From: Palaemon carinicauda
Lineage: Eukaryota > Arthropoda > Malacostraca > Decapoda > Palaemonidae
DNA: 64,000 nucleotides
Assembly (NCBI RefSeq): GCF_036898095.1
Contig: NC_090746.1
Location: 48,846,207-48,910,206 of the forward strand
Direction: 5' to 3'
Of this stretch, positions 53,341 to 63,922 are shown piece by piece. The notes below the pieces were generated by a model, which was not told where the DNA came from, did no database searches, and saw only the letters and a list, made by a program, of their open reading frames with translations. Made by a program: the position numbers and the translations under genes. Positions within the stretch are counted from its first letter, which is position 1; every line of letters starts with the position of its first letter.

Positions 53341-53363
53341 ATAGCCAACGAAGTCCTGACTTT

Positions 53364-54760
53364 GTGTGGTTCCTGACTGTAGACCTGTTCACAACGTCTC
53401 TGAACAGCAAGCTCCCGCTGTACTGTTCTACAGTCCAGTCTCTGGCAAGATGCATTCCAACAACGGTGGGACAACACCGACGTGTATGCCTTTCCCTCAA
53501 TTTGTCTGATGAGAAGACTGCTCAACATAACCAGAGCGTCCAAAGACCTAATGATGACCCTTGTAGCTCTGCTATGGCATCATGCACAGTGGTTGCCGGA
53601 CCTTCTGCAACTTCTAGTAGATCTACCGAGAGAACTTCCTTCACGACCAGATCTACTCCAACAACCACACGCGAGCATATTCCACACTACCGTACAGTCG
53701 CTTTGACTTCTCGCATGAAGACTATCCAGCGTTTCCTCTCTCAGAAGGGCATTGTACGTCAAGTTGCGGAGCGAATGTCCAGATACTTGCGGAGGTCCTC
53801 AGCCTCGGTCTACCAGGAAAACTGGAGAGTATTCAGTGGTTGGTGTCGTGGAAGGAATATCTCTCCACTTGATGCCACTATTCCAATAATAGCGGAGTTC
53901 CTTGTATACCTTCGGGAGGAAAAACTCCTTTCAGTCTCGGCGGTGAGAGAATATCGCTCAGCCTTAAGCCTTGCCTTTAAGCTGAATGAAGTAGATATTT
54001 CCTCTTCATTGGAGCTTTCTTTACTCATACGGAGTTATGAGATCACTTGCCCTCAGTCAGAGATTAGGCCTCCTCCTTGGAACGTGGTTTGCATCTTGAG
54101 ATCCTTGGAAGAACCTCCTTACGAACCATTACGCCATGCAACTGACCAAAATTTCACTTTGAAAATAGCATTCCTGCTCACTTTAGCCTTGGCAAAGAGA
54201 GTCAGCAAAATTCATGGCCTCTCATATGATATCACCCATTCAAGGGGATGGGGGTGAAGTGACACTCGGCTTTGTCCCTGAGTTTATTGCTAAGACTCAA
54301 AATCGGGGGATGCTGAACCATAGATTCGGGCCCTTTCAGATTACGAGTATTCGTTTTGTAACCAATGACCCAGATCAGTGGTTACTATGCCCAGTGAGGA
54401 GTTTGAGATACTATCTTAAATGCACTGCAGCAACACGGCCCAGACTAACACCTCTGTATGTTAGCTCAAGGAGAGTAAAGAGGAGGATTACCAAAATCAT
54501 GGTTTCCTCCTGAATTTGCCAAATCATCAAAACAGACTTGGCCTCAGATCCTCCTCAGGCTCTTTGACCTAGGGCCCATGATGTCAGGGGAATCAGTACT
54601 TCACTGGCATTCAAGCTCAACTTTTCTGTGTTGCAAGTTCTGCAAGCGGGCGTGTAGAAGAGGCAGACCACCTTCACAGCCCACTACTTAAAAGACATGA
54701 CCCACAGGAGACTCGATACGTTCACTATCAGTCCTGTGGTGGCTGCTGAGTAAGTTGTTT
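53364..54760 (+). pseudogene. D1 tyrosine recombinase
   Basis: Open from 53364 to TGA at 54255. The first part overlaps the C-terminal RT frame; YR proper starts near 53605. SRYLRRSSASVYQENWRVFSGWCRG (53775), SVSAVREYRSALSLAFK, SEIRPPPWNVV, LALAKRVSKIHGLS (catalytic Arg, about 54190). A shift follows to FVPEFIAKTQNRG, CPVRSLRYYLKCTAATRP and a TGA at 54511. Then HDVRGISTS (HxxR, about 54575), VLQAGV, TAG, KRQTTFTAHYLKDMTHRR (Tyr, about 54685) and the end near 54760. At least four breaks. Confidence 0.85.
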
Positions 54761-55408
54761 AAGATACCTCAGGTTCCTTGATGGACAAGTAGCAGTTGGT
54801 TGAGGGCATTGGCTACCCGGGTTAAGACTGGGATGAATGAGAAGAATGTCTGGCTTGGCTTTCCTTTCTTCATATTCCTCTCCCTAATATAGCACCATGG
54901 GTACCTCTGCAAGCTGGCCTCAACCTCTGCAGGTAATTATCACTTCCCTTGTGTAGCTTAGTATAAGTTATAAAATTGTTATACTCTGCACCTCCCCATT
55001 GCTTTTGCGAGGGAGCAATGGGATTTGTCTTGTTTTCCTATATAAACTCGAAGACGTTCATACAAACAACCTCTATTTTACTGCATTGCACTGGCCACGA
55101 GTATACTCACTTGTATATTTCAGCGAGGTATCAAAGTTTTCCCTAGACCACAGTCATATACTGTACTAGGTAAAACCGGGTCAATGTCCATGTCAGATCC
55201 AGCACTTCCACCCACCTAAGAGTAAGTCATCCACATAAATCACGGAAGGTTTGTTTGTTTGGGAACAAATGACAAATTCGAAGAGAATTTGTATTTTTCC
55301 CTAAGAAATACAAACCTGGAGTTATTTATATAAATTGGCCCGCCATCACCTGTCCCCCAGAAGTCCTGCCTGCAATAAAAAGTGACGTTTTACTGCTGTG
55401 AGAGTATA
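54761..55408 (+). repeat. D1 3' UTR, ICR and cut 3' ITR
   Basis: 3' UTR 54761-55229 distantly matches the B 3' UTR (GCAGTTGGTTGAGGGCATTG, CTCTGCAGGTAATTA). ICR 55230-55330: TCCACATAAATCACGGAAGG, GGGAACAAATGACAAATTCG, TATTTTTCCCTAAGAAATAC. 3' ITR from 55268 to TTACTGCTGTGAGAGTATA at 55408, then foreign sequence. Confidence 0.82.
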
Positions 55409-56090
55409 CAGTGAACCCTCGTTTATCGCGGTAGATAGGTTCCAAACCCGGCCACGATAGCTGAAAATCCACGAAGTAGGGACACCATATTTATGTATTT
55501 ATTTAACATGTATATTCAGACTTTTAAAACCTTCCCTTACGTAGTACTGTTAACAAACTACCCTTTAATGTACAGAACACTTAATGCATGTACTACAGTA
55601 CCCTAAACTAAAACAGGCACAAATATTAAAGGCGATTTTATATCATGCGTTTCCTAAAAACGCCAAAAAGCACGATAAAAAATGACAACCAATGTTTTGT
55701 TTACGTTTATCTCTGATCATAATGAAGAAACAGACGCATTTACACATCTGTGCATAGGTTAGTTTTTGCATCGACAGCAATCTTACCAAGTATTGATTAT
55801 TTGTTGATTTTGTTATTACCAATGTTTTACTTAATTTTTCTTAATACTTCCAAATAAATGAAATGAATGCCATTTATATAAAGTTTTTCTTTATGACGCC
55901 GCCTGTAACGGAAACCTTCCATTCGTTTACTGTACGCTCCATCTTCGATCGTAATAAACAAACGAAGGCATTAAACGCGCATGATGAAAGTGATAAATAA
56001 TGATATTAAAAGCTTTTAGTAAATATGTTATTACAAATATTATTTACCGTATCTATATAAAATCCTACATACGTAGCAAAGCAGGAAAAC
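55409..56090 (+). mobile_element. mariner-type MITE or fragment, left end
   Basis: CAGTGAACCCTCGTTTATCG directly after a TA dinucleotide (55407-55408) is a widely seen Tc1/mariner-type terminal repeat. It interrupts GAGAGTATA of the D1 ITR. The inner part is AT-rich and non-coding. I found no matching inverted right end, so the right limit is a guess and the insert may be truncated or rearranged. Confidence 0.6.
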
Positions 56091-56159
56091 ATTTTTTTTT
56101 CTTTTTTTTTGGCGTTTAATCAACAATAAGAAACTGCCGCTAATGACCGAATGATAATT

Positions 56160-56162
<3 letters not shown>

Positions 56163-56246
<84 letters not shown>
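56163..56246. repeat. Microsatellite (GA)n(GT)n
   Basis: About 27 GA units followed by about 15 GT units. Long and perfect, so probably polymorphic. The His/Thr- and Ser/Leu-rich minus-strand ORF over it is an artefact. Confidence 0.95.
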
Positions 56247-56247
<1 letters not shown>

Positions 56248-56339
56248 GTTTTAAATGTAATAAACAAAAAAATATGATAGGTTATAACACATTGGTGCTT
56301 ATGTAATATCAACTGGACCCTCGCTGGCTTTCAAAGTTG

Positions 56340-58215
56340 TGGCCTCAGCACGTGAGACACTCAGCGACACAGCAGGTTTACTCGATGCAGGAGGCGATTT
56401 TCGCACAACTGTGTGCGATTCGCACGTGAATCACGCACAAACGTCACAACTTTGTGATCAACAGATGAGGAGCAAGGAGGAGGAGGCCTCTGAGGCTCCT
56501 GTGTAGCAGTAGTACCCTGTACATTCACCGTAGAAGGAGGTGGGAGCCTCCGAGTGGGGGCAACTCGTTGCATTGGCAAGTGTTGTGGTACAGGAGAGCT
56601 CATAGGAGGCCGTCGCGTAGGCAAACGCTATCAAAAGACACCCCCGGCTTTGAAAGGCGCTGGAGGTAGTCTTGGAAGAGGCTTCTTAAAGAGTTGGTCT
56701 TCAGAATGTCCTTGTCCGGTCGAAGGTCGTTTAGGAGAAGGATCAGGAGATGTAATGCGACGCGTGGATGGAGAACGTGAACTAGAGCGTTTAGCACCTG
56801 ATCGTGAGCGATTTGCTCGCAATCATAAATTATCTTGTGTTATTGAGCGTCTAGTCCTTGATCGTAAGCGCTTTACTCGTGATTGTGAGCTTCTTGCTAG
56901 TGATCCTGAAGACCTTGCTCACGATCGTGATCGTCTCACTCATGAACGTGAACAACGCGCCCTTGATCATGAGTGTTTGCCTCACGATCGTGATCGTCGT
57001 GATCGCGAATGCTTGGCATGTAATCTTGAGTGCGTAGCTCATCATCATGAGCGCGTAGCTCGTCATCGTGAGCGCATAGCTCGTCATCGTGAGCGTGAAG
57101 CTTGTAGTCATGCACATAAACGCGCAGCTTGTAATCTTGAGCTTGAGCGAGAAGCCCGTGATCTTGAACGTGAGCGTGAAGCTTGGGATCATGGGCGCTC
57201 AGCTTGTGATCGAGAATAATGTCTCCTTGAAGACGAACGCCCAGACTGCAATGACCTACGGTCTTTTTGGCGTAAGAATGTAGTGGTTGAATGAGAGCAT
57301 CTTTGGGAAGAACGTTGAGACTGCGAGCGATCTCTATGATCTATTGAACGCTGTAAACAACATTCTAAAGGTGAGCGTGAAGCTCGTGAGGGTGATCGTC
57401 CTGAAGGACGAGAAGGTGTAATCTCTTGTCCTGGCAATTGGTAAGCAGGTGGAGCGTTGGCCATAGGAGGATCATCTTGCCCAACCTCAGCAGCTGGCGA
57501 GGGTAGCACATGTGAGCTTGAACTTTTTCTGTGAGAAGAAAGATTAGGGTTAGGCTACAATGTCGTCCCAAGATGGGAAGAGAAGTCATCATCAGCAGAA
57601 GACCAATGGAGTGGCCAATGGGAATGGTCACGTCATCTATGCATGGAAGGGCCAGGAGAGGGTGAAAGGTGGACCTCACATACGGCTAGGGAGAAAGATG
57701 TTAAAGTTGCAGAAGCGTCTCCTTCACTGGGGGAGCACAAACCACAGGGAGGCGGCCAAGTCAGAAGAACATTTGCAAGGGACAAAGGCTCCCCGGCAGC
57801 TGGAGGTGAATATACTTCACTAAGGGAAGCATTAAACCCTCAGTACCCCGAGGTTGTCAAGGAGTTATTCGGTCTGCTCTCTTACTTGACCATTCCCCCG
57901 AGGAAGACAGGCAAGGAGGAGCTTCGTGAAGAGATCTAGGGGTACGAAAAGAAGACCGAGCTCTTTTCCCGTCGAAGACCCTGGGGGAGGAAGGTCTTGT
58001 TTGGCTTTCTTCCTTAGCCTCCCTAATTTCTCCCACTGGGAGGCAGGCCACTCCCGACACTCATCACAGGGTGCACCCTGCTCACAGCTATGCCCCTGGC
58101 AAGTTGGACAACAGAAGATGTGGGTCTGTGTCAACTGAAGACATGAAGGGTGCCACAAGAGCGATCTTACAGCCAGGACATGGGAGCGTCTAGAAGAAGA
58201 AACACACACACCTGA
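56340..58215 (-). pseudogene. D2 gag
   Basis: Begins after TTTTCAGGTGTGTG (about 58215-58200). Cys cluster CPTCQGHSCEQGAPCDEC (C-x2-C-x4-C-x5-C-x2-C), REWPASQWEKLGRLRKKAKQ (about 58095-57985). The frame breaks near 57860. Then PAAGEPLSLANVLL, EVHLSPSPGPS (matching D1) and a Ser/Arg-rich array (SRSQASRSRSRSRASRSSS, about 57200-57000). After that come RSRSGAKRSSSRSPSTRRIT (about 56800) and GHSEDQLFKKPLPRLPPAPF. The array on the plus strand gives a false 221-residue ORF of HDRE/HERE repeats. It stops before the conserved FWQVLT core. Confidence 0.75.
56755..57215 (-). repeat. GATCGTGAGCG-type gag repeat array (D2)
   Basis: Irregular 9-18 bp words CGTGATCGTGAGCG, GCTCGTCATCGTGAGCG and TCGTGAGCGTGAAGC. 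On the minus strand they encode Ser/Arg dipeptides in the gag frame. The same role as the CpG array in B1 gag but unrelated in sequence. Confidence 0.8.
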
Positions 58216-58506
58216 AAAGAGAAAAAAATAGCAAAAAGCAATGGTTGATAAGTCAAAAGAGCTAAGCCTTGGGAGAGGGAGAGAGTGGACACGTCTGATC
58301 TCTACAAGCCAAAAGAGAATTGAGGCAGCTCTGCGAGCTGTGAATGGAGATAGGTGGCTGGGGTACCCCACAGCCACCTCCTTACCTACCCACAACAGTG
58401 GTTAAGTAGGGTTGCCACCTCCCACTTTTAAGTCTATTGGCTACCTTCCAGCTTCACCAAAAGATAATCATATGAATAACGAAAGGTTTGTAAGTGAAGG
58501 AACAAA
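58210..58506 (-). repeat. D2 5' ITR and leader
   Basis: Complement of TTTGTTCCTTCACTTACAAA, with the GTTATTCATATGATTATC block, the GGTAGCCAATAGACTTAAAAG block and a GTGGCTGGGGTACC hairpin. It aligns with D1 48089-48345, including the AGATCAGACGTGTCC stretch and the pyrimidine tract before TTTTCAGGTGTG. Confidence 0.82.
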
Positions 58507-58763
58507 GAATTATCAAGAAAGAAAGCAGTAAAATAGGCTGGGATCATTGTTTAAGAATTCTTCATCAAGTAGTGCATGTTCAAATCTGTTCATACCTTGG
58601 CCTTTGGGATGAGGATGTTACCATACTGGTTAAAAGGTTTGAATGATATAATATTGAGCAAACTTTTACAGATCATGGCATGAACAACAGAGCTACATTT
58701 ATTTCTTTGAAACTCCTCTGATGCTGATATTACTTTTCTCATGAAGATTTATTTAATACTGAC
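58507..58763. other. Short spacer between D2 and E
   Basis: AT-rich, no repeat or coding signal seen. Probably host DNA. Confidence 0.5.
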
Positions 58764-61700
58764 TTGTTCCGGCACTGAATACAAAGCTTACTCTCTTTAC
58801 ATAGGAGTATTATTTTAGTGTTAGCTGAAAGCCAGATGCTAAAAGCTTTTGCGAGGTGTAACTACCTTATGCTTGTCAGCGGATGGGGATAGCGGGGACA
58901 ACTTGCCACCCCGCTCATACCCGCACTAGTAAATAACCGTCATTTTTTATTTTGGCACGGTGAAGTAAGGATGTTGTCTTGCCCCTCCGTTAATACCCTA
59001 AAATAAAAAAGATTTCTATTTTGAACTGGCCTAAAAGGCAAAGAATTTTCTTATATACTTTCTCTTTTCAGGTGTGACTACTTGTGAGATCCTTTATAAA
59101 AAATGCGGGTTTGTCCTGGTCTTGAAGGGTGCTGGTGCAGCAGCTTCATGTCCGCTGAGGAGACAGATCATCGCGGTCTCTGCCCCTTCGTGTAGGGGTC
59201 ACTCCTTGTTCAGTGTGTGGGGAGTGTTCACCCTCCCAGTGGCTGAGGTTTGGTAGGCGACAGAAGAAGGCGAAGAGGGGTTCATCACTTCCGAGGTTAT
59301 CCTCGAAGGGGAAGAAACCTTGCCATCATTCTCTGTCGACTTGACCTCTCCATGATGACTCTGCTCATTTGACTTCCCCTTTGAGTTGGACAAGTGGTCA
59401 AGTACAAGTGGTATTGTACAAGTGGTATTCATGAGGCACAGGACAACCCTACGTGGGGGTGGGGCCCTCCGTTGCTTCCCATAAAGAAGCAACGCCAACC
59501 GCCACTGCAGGGCAGTCTCTTTCCAATGAACCAGTACGTATTCTATGACCATCCTTGAGTCTCACGTGTTCTCAGTGCAAGGGAAGGTTGTAAGAGGTCT
59601 TGCAGTTGGGCACGCAACAGGAGCATTCATCCTCCCAATGGTTAATTCCGATCTTTTCCACCAAGGCTCCATAGGTTGACGACCGAAAGAGTCTCGTGCG
59701 CACCCAGCTGTCTTGATCTCGGTTTCTTCTCGCCCCAATAATTGCTATGCTTCGGAAGGCAGGTTTGAGCAGTTGCTGACAAGCACTCCTCGTAGTGACT
59801 TGTAGGAGGAACCCAGGAATTAGCTTCGGCTACACCCCAAGGACGGTTCATGCAATCGATATTTTGGCTGAGTTCTCTTAGCCATAAAGAAGATGAAGTA
59901 AGCTGTCCGGAGATCCACCTCCAGGTTTTGGACAATCTTTCCTTCTAAGGGAGGAGTATTCACCAGGTGTTAGCAGATCTTCTCATTCAAAAGATATATC
60001 CTCTTCACCGGGTTCTGCTTAGCAAGCTCCTCGACTGCGAGGAGATTTGCCGTCAGGCACAAAGGGGTTCATTGTCCCTCCTGCCCATGGGAGAGATGGC
60101 CTTCTCCTGAGTGGTCTCCTCACCCTCCAGGGTTCCACCTAAACATGCCAGGCTTTAGTCCATCAGAGCGCAGCATTTAGGAATTGGACGATGATAGTGG
60201 GAGGCGATTGCCTGCGATCACTTTCCCACATTGTTGTGCCCGTGCTATGTAAGGATGAACTCTTGCGAGCTTGCTCCTTTGGTCACTCTCACAGGGAAGA
60301 ATCTGCTTTGCTATCTGCGGTCAAGTGCACAGCAACCACCTGCCCTTCCTCTACCGTAGAGGAAAGGAAGACAGCGCGTCTTTCTCTTGTTGGGGTAAAG
60401 ATGAGTAGAAGAGTTTCTCTTTTAGATGCGCTAGCGAGCAAGCACACTGACCAACTTCCAGTGGGAGATTCTTGCGCAGTGTTGCACAACCTACTTCCAA
60501 GCGAGGTGAGAGGGCGAGCTCTTCTGTTGGAGGAAGGCGAGCATGCTATCGTTACATGCGTTGCTCGTTCTAGTGAGCCTTCCCAACTAGACACTCAAGT
60601 ACTAGAATCTTTGTCTAGAGCAAAGGTGAGTTCTATCTCATGCAGTGGGCGCACACAGGTAGACTACATCTCACCTGTGCGAACTGATAGGGTGTGCACT
60701 TAGCGCTCCTCGTCACTCCTCGCCTTGCCAATGCTCGCCGTATAGTCGGTCTACTTTGGGAGAGGAACAGGGTGTGCCTTCGCAAAGGAGGGTAGATTTT
60801 CCTTCTCAGACTGATCATTGGGTAGGACAGGTTGACAGATTTCACTTCCACAGGGAAAATTATTACAAAGAAGAGCATTAAATACTATCGTCTTGACCCC
60901 TTCCTTTCCAGGGCACTCCTCCTAAACCTAGGAAGCAGGTGCAGGTGCTCATTTGGGAATGATGGTGTTCTCGTTGGATACCCCTTTTTTTCTGGTTCTT
61001 GTCCAGTTGGTTTCCTGGTCAACCAACCGGTCCCCGAAAGTTCATTCCATGGACGTTTCCACCATCCCGCTGGAATGTTCCTAAGGGAGTGAAGACCCAT
61101 CTGATCCCACTTGTAGCAGTAGCCACCTCTTATAGCCCCTCCCAAGCCTCTGGTGTTATTGAGGTATCAAGAGTACCTGAAGCTTCTCCGAGGCACCTAC
61201 CAACCAAAGAGGAATCAGATGGCAAGCACTCCTCCACCATTGGATAACGTACTTCCTTGTACTAGCAGTGGATCTAGGTCCCAGAGGGAGATCACGTTCA
61301 CAGATAACTACGCTTTTGTGTAAAGTGTTGAGCTGGCTGAAACTCTCTACCAGGGTGGCAGAGATTCCTCCTTCTACTCCCTCCAAAGGAGCAAAACCCA
61401 AGGAGTCAGAGAAGGAGGGTTCTTCCTTTCTTGAGGGCTTTACCTTCAGCAAGAGGGAATGAAAGGACACCAAGACGCTGTCTAAGAATTGGCGTTCTAT
61501 GGATGAGTATCAATCTTGAGAGGAACGTCACTCAGCATGCATCAACATTTGTTTCTGTAAGACCGGAGCATAGCAGACTTCCTCCAAAGGCCCATCCTCT
61601 GCTAAAAGGAACTCTGACAATGACCATGACCCTCCCTGGGCTGCTATGGGTGCTAGCTTGGAAGAGGAAGAACGTTTTGTCGTCGGCTCTGAACATTCCG

Positions 61701-62430
61701 ATGGAGTGCTGCCGGCATCTGTCAGCCCCAAGGTCTCGCCCCTGGGGCAGAAGGATACAGATCCTATCTGTAAGTCCTTTCTTTCATAAGGAAGGTCAAC
61801 AATCTAGGGGAGTCAGATTAGGTCCCGGCAGAGGGAAAGGATACGGTCCAAGACCTCTTCTGTGATACGCTGAGACCCACCAAAATTAAGGTAGCCTTGT
61901 CTTGGTCGAGAGGGGTCAAGGAGGCAAAGAAAAGGGCATATGCCCAAGTGGCAGGAACTTCACATTCTCTTCAATCCATGTATTCTTATTGGTTATTTCT
62001 TCCCCTGTACGTCTGGCAGAGGAAGTACTACTAGATGGTAGAGAACAAAACATCTCCACCACTAGACTCGGCAATCTTGGTATTAATGCAAAACTCTTCT
62101 TTGGGCAAACTGGGGACTCTGCCAGTGCATTTCTCTGCTGGAGATGCTGCCAACATGGAACGGGTTACTAGAAGTTTCTTGCTATCCGTTTCATGGTTGG
62201 AGGTTGGGAATGGTAGGTTACTTCGTTAAGAACGAAGACCTCTCCATCCCTCAAAGTAAGGAAGTGCATTTAGCCTTTCTCCTCTCGGGGGCTAGGACTC
62301 TCGAGTTCCTGACCGAAAATGTCAACCAGTGGGTCAACTGGGTTTTGAGGTCAGGGATTAAAGAAAAAACCTCCTAGATGAAGCAGGCAGCACCAGTACA
62401 AGCCCCCAGACAGCCCTTTCGAGGGTGCTA
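58764..62430 (+). mobile_element. DIRS-like retrotransposon E, 5' part
   Basis: Starts TTGTTCCGGCACTGAATACA at 58764, a diverged form of the B terminus. Leader to 59074 with TCTCTTTTCAGGTGTGAC, then a decayed gag to 62430, where a Mutator-like transposon begins. RT and YR would lie right of the window if E continues after the transposon. More diverged than B and D. Confidence 0.75.
59075..62430 (+). pseudogene. E gag, decayed
   Basis: Start ATGCGGGTTTGTCC (59102) opens MRVCPGLEGCW. After frame breaks the signature CSVCGECSPSQWLRFGRRQK, KAKRG is readable at 59210-59280. Middle part (59300-61850) is low in recognisable content. The frame at 60191-60703 is the longest but has no clear domain. 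Conserved core: VALSWSRGVKEAKKRAYAQV (about 61890-61950), YSYWLFLPLYVWQRKYY, DAANMERVTRSFLLSVSWLE (62140-62200) and LAFLLSGARTLEFLTENVNQ (about 62270), matching B1 and D1 gag. It is cut at 62430 shortly after the LWANTIL-equivalent NQWVNWVL. Confidence 0.7.
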
Positions 62431-62508
62431 GGACAATTCGGTCCCGGACAGTTCGGTCCCGGACAATTCGGTACTAGGACAATTCGGTACCAGGACAATT
62501 CGGTACCA
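62431..62508. repeat. MULE left TIR, five tandem units
   Basis: Units of 15, 15, 16, 16 and 16 bp with consensus GGACAATTCGGTACCA. The outer two carry CCC instead of ACCA/ACTA. The order of variants is mirrored at 63923-64000. Confidence 0.93.
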
Positions 62509-62776
62509 GGCTTGTCATTTTTTAAAATGTCTAAATCAGAAAAATATGATATTTCTATATTACATATTATGAATGATTTATATATGATATTACCTAAATA
62601 CCTAACTACTTAGTTAGGTTATTCACTAGTTGTTTACAAATAGCATAAACAATCCACCTAACTACTGTACTTTGTTACTAAACGATTAGTTTGGTTATTC
62701 CCTTAGTTTTAAAAAAAAAATATAAACAAAACGACTTTATTAGTTTCTTTATTCCACACTTTTTAGTCTAGTTTCA

Positions 62777-63563
62777 CCCCATCATTCACACAGATGGAAC
62801 TTTTAAGAGCTGTCCTGTTATATTTTTCCAATTATATGTCTTGCATATACAAATTAAGAACTTCAGTGCTCCTAGATTCTTTGCCCTCTTACCTGATAAG
62901 TCTCAAAATACGTATGAGCGCCTTTTCCAAAAAGTGAAAGAATTAGTGAATAACGAGGGGCCAGAAGATATGATAATAGACTTCGAAAAAGCTGCGGAAA
63001 ATGCATTTTCAAATACGTTTCCAGGAACAAATATTTCTTTTTGCTTATTTCATTTAGGACAAAATTTTTATAGACATGTTGTAGCTGAAGGTTTTAAGGT
63101 ACGTTACCACGAAGATGACATATTCAGTCTTAAATTGAGATGTTTTATAGCCTTAGCATTTTTACCTGTAAATCAGGTTGCGGATGCCTTTGATGAATTG
63201 GTTGATGATGATGATATCCCTCAACCTATTGTCTCTTATTTTGAAAATCCATATATAGGACCAGTGAGAGGAAGAGGTACCAGAAGGAAGAGACTTGATC
63301 CAAAATTTTCAATAGAATCTTGGAATGTTCTTCACCGAAGTTTGAACTGAGAATCACATACAATTAATAATTTGGAAGGTTTTCACAGCACATTTATAGC
63401 AAGCCTCTCCAGTATGCATCCAAATATTTGGAAATTGATTGAAGCCCTCAAAAGAGAAGAGAGTTTGGCAAAAACCAAATTACAAATTATGCGAAACGGG
63501 GATGAACCAGTAAAAAAAAAGAAGTACAGGGATTGTCACAAGCGTATCATTCATCTAGTATAG
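62777..63563 (+). pseudogene. MULE transposase, central fragment
   Basis: DDE-type transposase that would cut and paste the element. The frame opens at about 62777 after TAG, without Met: IIHTDGTFKSCPVIF (first Asp), IQIKNFSAPRFFALLPDKSQ, DMIIDFEKAAENAF (second Asp, about 62975), CLFHLGQNFYRHV (the CxxH motif) and FIALAFLPVNQVADAFDEL. TGA at 63348-63350 interrupts just before NNLEGFHSTFI (catalytic Glu, about 63376) and NIWKLIEALKREESLAKTK, ending 63563. All three catalytic acids are visible. The N-terminal DNA-binding part is deleted and there is one in-frame stop, so it is a non-autonomous derivative. Confidence 0.87.
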
Positions 63564-63922
63564 AAATATAATCAAGCTGAAATAATGCAGTTCCTTAAAG
63601 CTCATAATATTAAAGTTTAAATTTTTTATATACTTTTAACGACAAGAAATGTATAGTTTTTACTATTTTATTTTTATATAAATACTTTTAACATAAGAAA
63701 TGTATGGTTTTTACTGTTTTATTTTCTATATAATAAAGAAACTAAAAAAGTATTTTTTTTATTTATCGCACACGCAAGGATAAATCAATTAGAATTTTTT
63801 TTATACCTATACTAAGAAAAGTAAAAATATTCTGTTAAAAGTAATGCTTTGAACTGATAGGAATTTTAGAAACGAAAAAAATTGGAAAAATACTGTTTTT
63901 TTTCCATATTATAAGAATCAAT
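63564..63922 (+). other. MULE 3' non-coding part
   Basis: Very AT-rich. Contains a tandem duplication: ATACTTTTAACGACAAGAAATG and ATACTTTTAACATAAGAAATG (63630-63705), each followed by TATRGTTTTTACTRTTTTATTTT. No coding. Confidence 0.7.

Larger units (their letters stand above)
48089..55408 (+). mobile_element. DIRS-like retrotransposon D1
   Basis: Plus-strand element starting TTGTTCCCATACTAAC at 48089. Contents: leader, gag (48350-52030), RT (52036-52750), RNase H (52890-53340), YR (53560-54760), 3' UTR, ICR (55230-55330) and 3' ITR, which is cut at 55408 by a mariner-type insert. The ICR junction reads GGGAACAAATGACAAATTCG, the same AAA arrangement as in the B lineage, with D-type flanks. 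All coding parts have breaks. Confidence 0.85.
56340..58506 (-). mobile_element. DIRS-like D2, 5' end and gag only
   Basis: Minus-strand D-lineage element. The 5' end TTTGTTCCTTCAC is the complement of 58494-58506. 5' ITR and leader 58506-58210, then gag to about 56340, where it stops against the microsatellite and mariner-type region. No RT or YR follows. It faces D1 (plus) tail to tail, so either two insertions or a rearrangement of one locus removed both 3' halves. Confidence 0.78.

Noticed and set aside
56040..56312. Minus-strand ORF over the (GA)n(GT)n tract
   Set aside because: Ser/Leu and Thr/His runs are direct translations of the microsatellite.
56554..57219. 221-residue plus-strand ORF rich in HDRE and HERE repeats
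   Set aside because: Antisense of the Ser/Arg-rich repeat of D2 gag, whose Cys-rich start and D1 homology show the minus strand is coding.
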